Below, piece by piece: positions 7,272 through 15,902 of a stretch of DNA of 64,000 nucleotides; position 1 is the first letter of the stretch; the number at the start of each line of letters is the position of its first letter. A program made the translations under genes and the position numbers. The stretch lies in assembly GCA_964350875.1 (NCBI GenBank), contig CAYGLT010000001.1, positions 17,812-81,811 of the forward strand. The letters are read 5' to 3'. The stretch comes from JAHBXC01 sp964350875 (GTDB lineage Bacteria; Planctomycetota; Phycisphaerae; Phycisphaerales; UBA1924). Below the pieces are notes generated by a model. That model did not search any database and was not told the DNA's origin. It was given only the letters and a program-made list of their open reading frames with translations.

Positions 7272-10094
7272 ATGCGGATTCCGGCGCACGAGGAAGCGGG
7301 ACCATGCGTTCGTCACTTCACGACGCTCCTGTGTTGTGCGCTCGCGGCGTCCGCACCAGCGCTTGCGCAGGCGCCTCCCAACGGACTCCCGATCGACGGC
7401 CCGGGCGCCGTGCCGATCGATCTTCCTCCGTCGACTCCGCCGCCCTCGTTCGTGCTCGATCTCGGCGCTGAGGGTTCGCCTTCGGGACTGACCCTCTTCG
7501 CGCTGCTCCCCGCCGCGTCCGCGCAGTCGGCGCTCGAACTCCCCCTCGCCGAAAGTCCGGGCGGCCCGCGCGTCGTGACCGCGACCAACCGCGTCGTGGT
7601 CGGCTTCCTACCCGTCGTCGCCGAGTATGTCGTGCGCAACCGCTTCCGAAATGCGGGAGTGACGGGCGAAGTCCGTCGCTTGCAAGGCCCGAGCGGGAAC
7701 GGCCCGCCGAATGTATGGATCGCCGAGGTCGCGAGCGCGGCCGAAGCGTTCCGCGTCTCCGACGACATCCTTGCGGCGCCTGGCGTGCGGTACGCGCACC
7801 CAGACCTGCGCTTCGAACAACGCTTCTTCTCGATCGACGACGCGCTCTACCCCGAGCAGTGGCACCTCAACAACACGGGGCAGTCGAGTGGGGCCGCCGG
7901 TCTGGACTCGAATGTCGAACCCGCGTGGGACATCACCCTCGGGAGCGGCGTCATCGTCGGCCTTCTCGATCAGGGCGTCGATCCGAACCACCCCGACTAC
8001 GCGCCCAATGTCGCGGGCGAGTTCCGCAACAACTTCGATCCGCTGCGCCCCGCCGAGACCGGGACGCACGGCACCGCGATGGCCGGCCTGATCAGCGCAC
8101 GCGACAACACGATCGGTGTGCGCGGTGTCGCGCCGCGGTCGCGGCTCTTCATCGCGCCCGTCGAGGGCCGCTCCGACGCCGAGATCACCGAAGCGATGTA
8201 CGAGGCCGACGCCGCCGGCGCGGATGTGCTCTGCAACGCGTGGGCGCCGCGATCGCTCGGCATCGTCTCGGGCGTCCTTCTCGACGGCATCAGCGATCTC
8301 GTGGACCGGGGGCGAGGCGGCAAAGGGCTCGTCTTCGTGGCCAGCGCGGGCGACGCGCAGATCCCCGTCGCGCTCCAGAGCGTCATGTCGTCGCTCCCGG
8401 GCGTCATCACCGTCGGGCGCTACACGAACCGCGGCGCGATCGTGCAACAGGCGTTCGGACCGTGGATGGACTGCCTCGCGCCCGGCGCCGGAACGACCGC
8501 GTCGATCGTGACCACCGATCTTCCCGGCGCTGCCGGCTTCTCGACATCCGAGTACACGCAGGAATTCATCGGCACGAGCGCCGCCACCGCGCAGGCGGCA
8601 GGCGTCGCCGCGCTCGTGCTCTCGGTGAACCCCAACCTCACCGCGTTGCAGGTCGAGCGGATCGTGAAGGAGCACGCGCGTCGGCCCGGGCCGAACAACT
8701 CGCTCGTCTTCATCGGCTCGGTGCGCCGCTTCGACAACCTGCGCGAGTTCAGTGATTCGGTCGGCTTCGGCCTGATCGACGCCGGCCGCGCCGTCCAGGC
8801 CGCGTCGGACACGCTGCTTACCCCGGACCAGAGTTGGCCCGCGCCGCCGACGAAGGCGCGTCTCCTCGATAACTCCGAGGGCGGTGCGACCATCACATGG
8901 AACAACGCGCCAACCGGGACCGACGGCGAGTACGACCACGCGCTCGTCGTGCGCTTCACGGGCACGCGCGAGTGGGTGCCCTCGGACGGAGCGATCTATC
9001 TGGTCGGCGACAAACTCGATCAGGGAGTGACCGTGGTCGCCGTCGGTGATTTCGACGAGGTCACCGACCCGAGCATCGAGGCGGGCGAGCATGCGCAGTA
9101 CGCCGTGTACACCGTGAACGCCGCGGGGCGCTACAGCCCGGCCGAGACGGTGCTCAAACCTGCTGTCGGGAATGTCGTCGTCTTCCGCGACGACATGGAG
9201 CAGGAGCGGCTGGGCTGGCTCGAAGAGGGCGACTGGGCCCGCGGCGAGCCGGACATCTACAACGCGCGCGGCGGGCAGTCCCCGCTGCCCCGTCCGTTGC
9301 CGCCCGCCATCCTCGGCTTCAACATCCCGCGCTCCGGCGCGAACCTGCGAGCGACACGGCTCGACGGTTTCTACACCACCGGCGCGGCGAGCGTCCTCAC
9401 TTCCCCATCGCTCGATCTCAGGAGCGCGGACTACTTCGGCGCAACGCTCACCTTCCACGAACTGCTCGAAGTCGAGGGATACCGCTTCGACCAATGCAAG
9501 ATCGAAGTGATCGACGATCCGCCGCTCGGCAGCGATCCGGTCGTGCTCGGGACGCTCCTCGAGGAGCACGACATCACCGCGTACAAGTGGCGCACCCAGT
9601 CGTTCGACCTCACGCCCTATCTCGGTCAGAAGATCCGCATCCGCTGGACGCTCGAGAGCGAGCCGGGCGATTCGCCCGAGTTCCCCGGGTTCCTCGGCTG
9701 GTACATCGACGATGTGCTCGTCACCGCCGCCTGCGCGGGCGACAACTGCCAGGATGTCGAACCACCGCCGCCGCCCCCGCCTCCTCCTCCGCCACCACCT
9801 CCGCCGCCGCCTCCGCCGATCGACGGCTACCTGCCCCGTCTGATTCGCATCGGACTCGACCTCTTCGGCCCGGGGCTGGGCGGTCCCGGCGATGCAGCCG
9901 ACGCGGCCCCGGCGCCCGTCGAGCCGGAAACGCTCTCGCGGTTCCTCCGGACCATCGGCACGGTCAAGGGTGAGTCGCCCTTCGACGCCGCGTTCGATTT
10001 CGACGGCGACGGGTACATCGGTATCCGTGACCTGACCGCGTTGCTGCAAGGCGCCCAGCCGATCGTCGAGCACGATTGGCGCAAGGCCCGCTGA
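7272..10094 (+). CDS. Large secreted S8 subtilase with jelly-roll domain and polyproline linker
   Basis: About 940 residues. A signal-like stretch (TTLLCCALAASAPALAQA) is followed by a propeptide region and an S8 catalytic domain, about residues 190-510, with Asp in GLLDQGVDPNHPDY, His in GTHGTAMAGL and Ser in IGTSAATAQAAGV. Then come an Fn3-like region and a choice-of-anchor-J/MAM-like beta domain (to GWYIDDVLVTA), 19 consecutive prolines, and one EF-hand-like loop (FDFDGDGYIGIRDL) near the end. It lacks the terminal-Cys dockerin of the other subtilases. The start is uncertain: ATG 7272 is in frame, whereas a better-looking ATG with a Shine-Dalgarno at 7304 is in another frame. Confidence 0.85.
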   Translation: MRIPAHEEAGPCVRHFTTLLCCALAASAPALAQAPPNGLPIDGPGAVPIDLPPSTPPPSFVLDLGAEGSPSGLTLFALLPAASAQSALELPLAESPGGPRVVTATNRVVVGFLPVVAEYVVRNRFRNAGVTGEVRRLQGPSGNGPPNVWIAEVASAAEAFRVSDDILAAPGVRYAHPDLRFEQRFFSIDDALYPEQWHLNNTGQSSGAAGLDSNVEPAWDITLGSGVIVGLLDQGVDPNHPDYAPNVAGEFRNNFDPLRPAETGTHGTAMAGLISARDNTIGVRGVAPRSRLFIAPVEGRSDAEITEAMYEADAAGADVLCNAWAPRSLGIVSGVLLDGISDLVDRGRGGKGLVFVASAGDAQIPVALQSVMSSLPGVITVGRYTNRGAIVQQAFGPWMDCLAPGAGTTASIVTTDLPGAAGFSTSEYTQEFIGTSAATAQAAGVAALVLSVNPNLTALQVERIVKEHARRPGPNNSLVFIGSVRRFDNLREFSDSVGFGLIDAGRAVQAASDTLLTPDQSWPAPPTKARLLDNSEGGATITWNNAPTGTDGEYDHALVVRFTGTREWVPSDGAIYLVGDKLDQGVTVVAVGDFDEVTDPSIEAGEHAQYAVYTVNAAGRYSPAETVLKPAVGNVVVFRDDMEQERLGWLEEGDWARGEPDIYNARGGQSPLPRPLPPAILGFNIPRSGANLRATRLDGFYTTGAASVLTSPSLDLRSADYFGATLTFHELLEVEGYRFDQCKIEVIDDPPLGSDPVVLGTLLEEHDITAYKWRTQSFDLTPYLGQKIRIRWTLESEPGDSPEFPGFLGWYIDDVLVTAACAGDNCQDVEPPPPPPPPPPPPPPPPPPPIDGYLPRLIRIGLDLFGPGLGGPGDAADAAPAPVEPETLSRFLRTIGTVKGESPFDAAFDFDGDGYIGIRDLTALLQGAQPIVEHDWRKAR
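9762..9818 (+). repeat. CCN triplet repeat coding for 19 prolines
   Basis: Nineteen proline codons in a row (mixed CCG, CCC, CCT, CCA) form a rigid linker between the jelly-roll domain and the C-terminal EF-hand-like segment of the subtilase. The mixed codons argue against recent slippage. Confidence 0.9.
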
Positions 10095-10125
10095 GCCCGC
10101 GCAGGACAGGGGCGGCTCCGCTCGC

Positions 10126-10131
10126 TACTCT
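10126..10131 (+). promoter_or_regulatory. Candidate -10 box, leaderless purE mRNA
   Basis: TACTCT ends 7 nt before the purE ATG. AGGACA (10103-10108) lies 17 nt upstream and matches four of six bases of the usual -35 box. Confidence 0.45.
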
Positions 10132-10138
10132 GGCGTCT

Positions 10139-10669
10139 ATGGCGTCCACACACCCGACGAAAGCCCCGCTTGTGGGCGTCATCATGGGATCGCAAAGCGA
10201 TTGGGAAACGATGTCCCACGCCTGCGACACCCTGCGCGACCTCGGCGTCCCCTTCGAGTCCAAGGTCGTTTCCGCGCACCGGACCCCGGACCTGCTGTTC
10301 GAGTACGCGGGTTCCGCCGAATCACGCGGCCTGCGCGCCATCATCGCCGGCGCGGGCGGCGCCGCGCACCTCCCCGGTATGTGCGCGAGCAAAACCGCCC
10401 TCCCCGTGCTCGGTGTCCCCGTGCAATCCAAGGCCCTGAGCGGCATGGACTCGCTCCTCTCCATCGCGCAGATGCCCGCCGGGATCCCCGTCGCCACCCT
10501 CGCGATCGGCAAGGCCGGCGCCATCAACGCTGCCCTCCTCGCCGCGGCGATCCTCGCGACCACCGACAACGCCGTGCGCGAGTCGCTCCACAAGTTCCGC
10601 GAGGCCCAGACCCGCAAGGTCCTCGACAACCCCGACCCGGGATCGCCCGCGAACGGAGGCCGCGCGTGA
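10139..10669 (+). CDS. purE: N5-carboxyaminoimidazole ribonucleotide mutase
   Basis: A protein of 176 residues, normal for class I PurE. It converts N5-CAIR to CAIR in purine synthesis. Family signatures are present: VGVIMGSQSDWETM (phosphate/substrate loop), VVSAHRTPD with the catalytic His, and AGAGGAAHLPGM. The start at 10139 is supported by the -10-like box just upstream and by family length. The stop overlaps the purK start as GTGA, so the two genes are translationally coupled, in keeping with PurK supplying the PurE substrate. Confidence 0.96.
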   Translation: MASTHPTKAPLVGVIMGSQSDWETMSHACDTLRDLGVPFESKVVSAHRTPDLLFEYAGSAESRGLRAIIAGAGGAAHLPGMCASKTALPVLGVPVQSKALSGMDSLLSIAQMPAGIPVATLAIGKAGAINAALLAAAILATTDNAVRESLHKFREAQTRKVLDNPDPGSPANGGRA

Positions 10670-11808
10670 TTCATCAGCAGACAACACCCCACGCGGGCCT
10701 GCGCGTCGGCGTGCTCGGCGGAGGCCAACTCGGGCGCATGCTCGCGCTCTCCGGACTCCCTCTCGGCGCTCGTTTCACTTTCCTCGACCCGTCGCCCGAC
10801 GCGTGCTCGCGCGATGTCGGCCCGCTCATCGTCGCCGGGTACGACGACCGCCGCGCGCTCGGCAAACTCGCGAGCGAGTCCGACCTCGTGACCTACGAGT
10901 TCGAGAATGTCCCCAGCGACGCAGTGCGCTGGCTCGCGCAGCGCGTCCCGGTCTTCCCCGCGCCCGAGGCGCTCGACGCGTCGCAGGACCGCCTGACCGA
11001 GAAGCGATTCTTCGAACTGCTCGGCGCCGCCGTCCCGCGCTACGCGCATGTCGATGTCCGTCAGGATCTCTCGGACGCCATCAAGCACCTCGGACTCCCC
11101 GCCGTCATGAAGACGCGCCGCATGGGCTACGACGGGCGGGGCCAGTGGATCCTGCGCGAGAGCGAAGACGCCGAGGAAGCCGTCCAGCATCTGGGCGGCT
11201 GGGGCATGATCCTCGAGGAGTTCATCGACTTTGACCGCGAGGTATCGATCGTCGCCGCACGCTCGCGCGACGGCGCCGTCGTGTGCATGCCGCTCGTCGA
11301 GAACCGGCACGACGGGGGCATCCTGCGTGAGACGATCGTCCCCGCGCCGGACACATCGCCCGCGGTGCAGGCCGAGGCCGAGCGCATCGCGCGCGGCGCA
11401 CTCGAGACGCTCAACTATGTCGGCGTGCTCGCCATCGAGTTCTTCCAGGCGGGCGACGCGCTGCTCGTCAACGAGATGGCGCCCCGCGTGCACAACACCG
11501 GGCACTGGTCTATCGACGCCGCGCCCGTGAATCAGTTCGAACAGCACCTCCGCGCGGTCATGGGATTGCCGCTGGGCGACTCCGCTCCCCGCGCACGGAG
11601 CGTCATGCTCAACTGCGTCGGAGGGATGCCCGCCGCGAGCGATCTTCTCGCGATCCCCGGCGTGCGCGTGCACGACTACGGCAAACCGGTGCGCGTCGGA
11701 CGCAAGGTCGGGCATGTCACCGTGCTCGAACTCGAACCGAAGGACTCGACCTTCGCCGATCGAACGGCGCGCGTTCGCGAGATCGTCACCGCCTCCTGGC
11801 GCCGCTGA
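10666..11808 (+). CDS. purK: N5-carboxyaminoimidazole ribonucleotide synthase
   Basis: A 380-residue ATP-grasp enzyme that makes N5-CAIR from AIR, ATP and bicarbonate. Motifs: the N-terminal GVLGGGQLGRML, TYEFENVPSDA, the ATP-grasp core (VMKTRRMGYDGRGQW; ILEEFIDFDREVS) and NEMAPRVHNTGHWSID near the active site. The start is GTG at 10666, with GGAGG (CGGAGG, 10654-10659) 6 nt upstream and a 4-nt overlap with purE. It is followed after 5 nt by the convergent amidohydrolase gene. Confidence 0.96.
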   Translation: MIHQQTTPHAGLRVGVLGGGQLGRMLALSGLPLGARFTFLDPSPDACSRDVGPLIVAGYDDRRALGKLASESDLVTYEFENVPSDAVRWLAQRVPVFPAPEALDASQDRLTEKRFFELLGAAVPRYAHVDVRQDLSDAIKHLGLPAVMKTRRMGYDGRGQWILRESEDAEEAVQHLGGWGMILEEFIDFDREVSIVAARSRDGAVVCMPLVENRHDGGILRETIVPAPDTSPAVQAEAERIARGALETLNYVGVLAIEFFQAGDALLVNEMAPRVHNTGHWSIDAAPVNQFEQHLRAVMGLPLGDSAPRARSVMLNCVGGMPAASDLLAIPGVRVHDYGKPVRVGRKVGHVTVLELEPKDSTFADRTARVREIVTASWRR

Positions 11809-11813
11809 GGCGT

Positions 11814-13508
11814 TCAGTCGAATCCGACAGGCGAGTCGGGCGATTCATACACCGCCTCGCCTCCGATCACCGTCGCATACACCACCGTGCCAGCGATCTC
11901 GTCGGCGTCGATCGTCATCACATCGCGGTCGATCACCACGAAGTCTGCGAGTTTGCCCGGTTCGATCGATCCCTTCATCGATTCCGTGTACTCCGCGTAC
12001 GCGGCGCCGAGCGTGAACCCGCGCAGCGCCTCCTCGCGCGTCACGCGTTCCTCGGGGCGCCACCCGCCCTCGGGCTGGTTGTCCCGGTTCTCACGGGTGA
12101 TCGCCGCGTGGAGCCCGAAGAACGGGTTCTCCGGCTCGACGGGAAAGTCGCTCCCGAACGCGACCGGCACGCCCGCGCGGAGCAGCGTCGCCCACGCATA
12201 TGAGCCCTTTGCGCGGTCCTTGCCGATTCGGTCCTCGACCCATCGCATGTCGCTCGTGCAATGCGTTGGCTGCATCGACGCGATCACGCCCAGCGAGGCC
12301 ATCAGCGGCACATCGTCGAGGTCCAGCATCTGCGCGTGCTCGATGCGGAACCCGCGGAAGTCCGCGCGCTCACGCTCGGGGATTCTGCGCTCCGCCGCGC
12401 GAAACGCGTGGAGAACCTCCGCGTTCCCGCGATCGCCGATCGCGTGCACGGTCACCTGGTACCCCAGCGGCCACGCGTGCTCCGCGAGTTCGCGCACCGC
12501 GCTCGGGGGCGTCAACGCCAGCCCCGTGTACGGGCGGCCGCGATCATCGGTCGGTCGATCGGAGTACGGCGCCTTGAGCCACGCGCCGCGCGAACCCATA
12601 GCCCCGTCCATGTACGCCTTGGTCCCGCGCATCGTGAAACGATCGCCCACGATGGGCTTGTTCTGCGAGAACCACTCGATCGCGTCGCCAGCATGAATCA
12701 TCGCGTATACGCGCAGTCTTAGACGTCCGTCGCCCGCGAGCCGCTGATACACATCAATATCGTGGGGCGAGATACCCATGTCGTGCGCGCCGGTCAGGCC
12801 CGCCGCCAGGCACATCTCCTGGGCCTTGAGGATCGACGCTTCCGCTGTCATCGACTCGTCGTCGATCACGCCTCCCACGAGCGACATCGCGTTGTCGATG
12901 AGCACGCCCGTCGGCTCGCCGTCGGCGTCGCGCAGGATCTCCCCGCCGGGCGGGTTCGGCGTGTCGCGGGTGATGCCCGCCAGCCGCATGGCGGCGGCGT
13001 TCGCGAGCCCAGCGTGGCCGTCCACCCGGCGCAGCCACACCGGGTTGTCCGGTGTGACCTCGCTGAGCCGGTGATGGGTCGGCAGGTCCTTCCCGGGCCA
13101 ACTCTCGTGGTCCCATCGACCGCCGAGCACCCACGCGCCCGCGTCCTTCTCGGTCGCGGCGCCGCGCACGGAGACGACGACCGCGTCGAAATCATCCGCG
13201 TAGGTGAAATCGAGCAGGCCCAGCCCGTACTCGCCAAGACCCTGCATGTGCCCGTGCGCGTCGATCAGTCCGGGAAGCACCGTCATACCGCGCAGATCGA
13301 CAACGCGTGTCGGCTGATCCGCCGTGCGTGCGGCGACACCCTCCGCGCCGACGGCGATGATCGTCGCGCCTTCCACCGCAAACTCGCTCACGCGCGGCCG
13401 CTCCGGATCCATCGTGTAGATGTTGCCGTTGCGGTACACCGTGACCTCGGCGAGGCCAGGCGCGGCCGCGACGATGATCGACAACGCCGCGGCGATGAGA
13501 CGACGCAT
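11814..13508 (-). CDS. Exported amidohydrolase (YtcJ-like, amidohydrolase_3 family)
   Basis: A 564-residue protein with signal peptide (MRRLIAAALSIIVAAAPGLA). The metal-dependent hydrolase signatures of the YtcJ-like family are visible: the composite-domain start VYRNGNIYTMDP, GLIDAHGHMQGLGEYG with the HxH metal ligands, VTVHAIGDRGN, a later FRIEHAQML, and FGSDFPVEPENPF with the C-terminal Asp. The substrate is unknown; relatives hydrolyse amide or imide bonds. The start codon shares one base with the stop of the upstream M28 peptidase gene (TGATG), so the two are co-translated and may act together on exported peptides or amides. Confidence 0.88.
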   Translation of the reverse strand: MRRLIAAALSIIVAAAPGLAEVTVYRNGNIYTMDPERPRVSEFAVEGATIIAVGAEGVAARTADQPTRVVDLRGMTVLPGLIDAHGHMQGLGEYGLGLLDFTYADDFDAVVVSVRGAATEKDAGAWVLGGRWDHESWPGKDLPTHHRLSEVTPDNPVWLRRVDGHAGLANAAAMRLAGITRDTPNPPGGEILRDADGEPTGVLIDNAMSLVGGVIDDESMTAEASILKAQEMCLAAGLTGAHDMGISPHDIDVYQRLAGDGRLRLRVYAMIHAGDAIEWFSQNKPIVGDRFTMRGTKAYMDGAMGSRGAWLKAPYSDRPTDDRGRPYTGLALTPPSAVRELAEHAWPLGYQVTVHAIGDRGNAEVLHAFRAAERRIPERERADFRGFRIEHAQMLDLDDVPLMASLGVIASMQPTHCTSDMRWVEDRIGKDRAKGSYAWATLLRAGVPVAFGSDFPVEPENPFFGLHAAITRENRDNQPEGGWRPEERVTREEALRGFTLGAAYAEYTESMKGSIEPGKLADFVVIDRDVMTIDADEIAGTVVYATVIGGEAVYESPDSPVGFD

Positions 13509-14542
13509 CAGTGGTTCCCCTTCGAGGCGCCGCTCAGCACACGCACCGCGTGCTCGACACCCTGCGCCACCATCGTCAGTCGTTGGAGATCGAGCGTCTC
13601 GATGGTGTCACTGGCCTTGTGATAGTGCGGGTTTCGGAAGTTGCTGGTGTCCGTGACCATGACCGCGGGCACGCCGATGATCCAGAACGGCGCGTGATCG
13701 GAGCGTCGGGTGTCGGGCATCGCCTCGCCGTTGCCCGGCACGAAGTCCACCGTGAATGTCTTGAGGTGGGGGGCGCCCGACTCCATGAGCATCACGAGTT
13801 CGCGTGCGAACGACGACGACGCCTGGTTCGCGATGATCACGATTGAATCACCGACGGTGGGGGGCTCGAACACGCCCGGGATGCGCGGGATGGGCGAACG
13901 CTGGCTGTTCGGCTCGTCGGAGAAGTAACCGATCATCTCGAGGTTGATCACGCCGACGATCCGCTGCTCGCTGGAGCGCAGTTCCGCGATCCGCGCGTGC
14001 TCGAACGACCCGTCCAGGCCCTGCTCTTCGACATTGAACAGCGCGAAGCGCACGGTGCGATCGGTTTGCGCCGCGAATGCGGGCGACGACAGCCGACGCG
14101 CCACCTCCATCAGCCCCGCGACGCCCGAAGCGTTGTCGTCGGCGCCGGGCGATCCGGCGACGGCGTCGTAGTGCGCGCACACCAGCAGCACCTCGTCGGG
14201 ACGAGTGTTGCCCGGGATCTCCACAATGATGTTGTTCCACCCCGCGGGCGCCGCGTCGTCGGGCCACGGGATCGGCTCCAGCGTCGGCGAATACCCGTAG
14301 TCCGCGAGACGGCGCATCAAGTCCCGCTCGGCGGCCTGCAGACCCGGCGAACCGGCGCGCTCCAGCGTCGCGACTCGCTCGGTCGGGATCGCGAGGATCT
14401 GCCCCTCGATCGTGCGCGGCGTGATCGGTCCCGCGTACGCGGGCGGGCGGCGCACAGGCGCCGACGCCGTCGTGGCGCACGCGCTGTGAACGACGGCCGA
14501 CAGGATCAACGCGGTTCCGGCGAGGATGGTCTTCGTGCTCAT
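13508..14542 (-). CDS. Exported M28 family metallo-aminopeptidase
   Basis: A protein of 344 residues with an N-terminal export signal; a Cys at residue 22 (HSAC) could be lipidated but the lipobox is weak. The M28 two-zinc site is visible: His in LLVCAHYDAV, bridging Asp in PGADDNASGVAG, catalytic Glu pair in LFNVEEQGLDGS, a downstream Asp (RRSDHAPFW) and His in FRNPHYHKASDT. It likely releases N-terminal residues from peptides in the periplasm. It is the upstream partner of the amidohydrolase gene. A TACCAT box 6 nt before the ATG suggests an internal promoter. Confidence 0.9.
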   Translation of the reverse strand: MSTKTILAGTALILSAVVHSACATTASAPVRRPPAYAGPITPRTIEGQILAIPTERVATLERAGSPGLQAAERDLMRRLADYGYSPTLEPIPWPDDAAPAGWNNIIVEIPGNTRPDEVLLVCAHYDAVAGSPGADDNASGVAGLMEVARRLSSPAFAAQTDRTVRFALFNVEEQGLDGSFEHARIAELRSSEQRIVGVINLEMIGYFSDEPNSQRSPIPRIPGVFEPPTVGDSIVIIANQASSSFARELVMLMESGAPHLKTFTVDFVPGNGEAMPDTRRSDHAPFWIIGVPAVMVTDTSNFRNPHYHKASDTIETLDLQRLTMVAQGVEHAVRVLSGASKGNH

Positions 14543-14548
14543 GCCGCC

Positions 14549-14554
14549 ATGGTA
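14549..14554 (-). promoter_or_regulatory. Candidate -10 box, leaderless M28 mRNA
   Basis: TACCAT reads 14554 to 14549 on the minus strand and ends 6 nt before the ATG, with no Shine-Dalgarno. It lies in the 32-nt gap after nadC. Confidence 0.4.
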
Positions 14555-14574
14555 CAGGCAGTCGGCCGCCGCGC

Positions 14575-15489
14575 TCAGTCGATGTCCAGCCCGAGGTCGA
14601 GCGACACGGCGGAGCGGGTCAGCCCGCCCACGGAGATCCGGTCAACGCCGGTCTCCGCGATTCCCCGGACCGTGTCCAGTCCGACACCCCCGGACGCCTC
14701 CAGCAGCAGCGATGCGTTCTGCGCGTCGCGCAGCCCGACCGCTTCGCGCAGTTGCTCCAGCGACATGTTGTCGAGCAGCGCGATATCCACGAGCCCGGCG
14801 TCGACTTCGAGAAGACGCGCGAACTGGTCGAGGGTGTCCACCTCGACTTCCACGAAGAGCGCATCGTGGCGTTCCTTCGCCTCGCGCGCGGCGCTCGCGA
14901 CCGCGTCGCGGAGTGCCTCCCCGCTCAGGTGCGCGATGTGGTTGTCCTTGATGAGCACGGCGTCGGACAGACCGAGCCGGTGCGACCGGCCGCCGCCGCA
15001 TCGCACGGCGTACTTCTCGAACGCGCGCAGGCCGGGCGTGGTCTTGCGAGTATCGAGGATCGCGGCCTTGGTTCCTCGCACCGCATCGACAAACCGCGCG
15101 GTCATGGTCGCCACGCCCGACATCTTGCCAAGCAGGTTGAGCATGGTGCGCTCGAGCGTCACCAGTTGCGCGAGATCGCCGCGCAGTTCCACGAGCGTGT
15201 CACGCGACGAGACCCGATCGCCATCCCGCAGCGCGGGGGTGATCGCGAGCGAGGTCCCGAAGACCTCCGCGAGCAGCGGCAACGCGGCAAGACCGGACAC
15301 AACGCCCTCGTCGCGCGCCCGGAGCACGGCTGTCGCCTCACGCGTTTCCGAGTGCATCACCGTGGCCGTCAGATCACGACCATCCGAGAGGTCTTCATCG
15401 CGGGCGAGTTCGAGCAGCCGACGCGCGCGGCCGTCACGCGAAAGGTGCGTCCAGAGCGAGGGAAGATCAAGCGAGTTCGGGTCGATCAT
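14575..15489 (-). CDS. nadC: Nicotinate-nucleotide pyrophosphorylase (carboxylating)
   Basis: A 304-residue quinolinate phosphoribosyltransferase, the third step of de novo NAD synthesis. Conserved segments: DLTATVM near the N-terminus, ERTMLNLLGKMSGVAT, DTRKTTPGLRAFEKYAV, GGGRSHRLGLSDAVLIKDNH and, at the end, LLEASGGVGLDTVRGIA with GVDRISVGGLT, the phosphate-binding loop. The start at 15489 overlaps the ASCH gene stop as ATGA, so it is translationally coupled to that gene. nadA and nadB are not in the window. Confidence 0.96.
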   Translation of the reverse strand: MIDPNSLDLPSLWTHLSRDGRARRLLELARDEDLSDGRDLTATVMHSETREATAVLRARDEGVVSGLAALPLLAEVFGTSLAITPALRDGDRVSSRDTLVELRGDLAQLVTLERTMLNLLGKMSGVATMTARFVDAVRGTKAAILDTRKTTPGLRAFEKYAVRCGGGRSHRLGLSDAVLIKDNHIAHLSGEALRDAVASAAREAKERHDALFVEVEVDTLDQFARLLEVDAGLVDIALLDNMSLEQLREAVGLRDAQNASLLLEASGGVGLDTVRGIAETGVDRISVGGLTRSAVSLDLGLDID

Positions 15490-15902
15490 GCGGGCGATCG
15501 TAGGGGGGCATCGCTCAGCGGGAGCACCTGCCACGCGTTGCCCGTGAAGCGTTTGTAGACCGGCGACTCTGCCGATTCGACGAAGTCGTCCAGCCACATC
15601 AGCGTCGCGTACCGGGAGCGGAGTTTCGCTTCCCACGCTTCGTCCGGGCCGCAGACAAGGTGATTGTATTTCGCTTTCAGATCCATGAGCGAGTCGGGCG
15701 TCAGGCCTTCGTAGCATTCGACCCTCGTCATGGTCGCTCGGGCGCGCATCGGGCCGCCGCTCTGCTTCATGTACAGCGTGTCGCCCGCAGACGCGATCCC
15801 GAACGGCGGAATGCGGTTGCGTGAGAGACGCAACTCCACACGCTTCTCCCGGCGCAGGATCATGTCGATGTACTTCGCGTAGATCACCGCGACATGGATC
15901 AT
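15486..15902 (-). CDS. ASCH domain protein
   Basis: A compact protein of 138 residues. The order of elements fits the ASCH (PUA-like) fold: an N-terminal helix and KRVELRLSRNRIPPFG, then GDTLYMKQSGG, RARATMTRVECYEGLTP and the closing TLMWLDDF. Such domains bind RNA or modified nucleotides and some hydrolyse N4-acetylcytidine, but no specific substrate is implied here. It overlaps its neighbours at both ends as ATGA (15899-15902 with lpxK, 15486-15489 with nadC), so it is an integral part of the operon. Confidence 0.75.
   Translation of the reverse strand: MIHVAVIYAKYIDMILRREKRVELRLSRNRIPPFGIASAGDTLYMKQSGGPMRARATMTRVECYEGLTPDSLMDLKAKYNHLVCGPDEAWEAKLRSRYATLMWLDDFVESAESPVYKRFTGNAWQVLPLSDAPLRSPA

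Noticed and set aside
9762..9818. Possible microsatellite or CRISPR-like repeat
   Set aside because: A coding polyproline stretch with mixed codons and no spacers.
7608..10073. An 821-codon open frame antisense to the large subtilase, and similar long frames such as 2607-4388 plus and 45510-46871 minus
   Set aside because: Arg/Val/Asp-rich low-complexity translations with no family motif; they mirror genes with clear catalytic motifs, as expected in GC-rich DNA with few stops.
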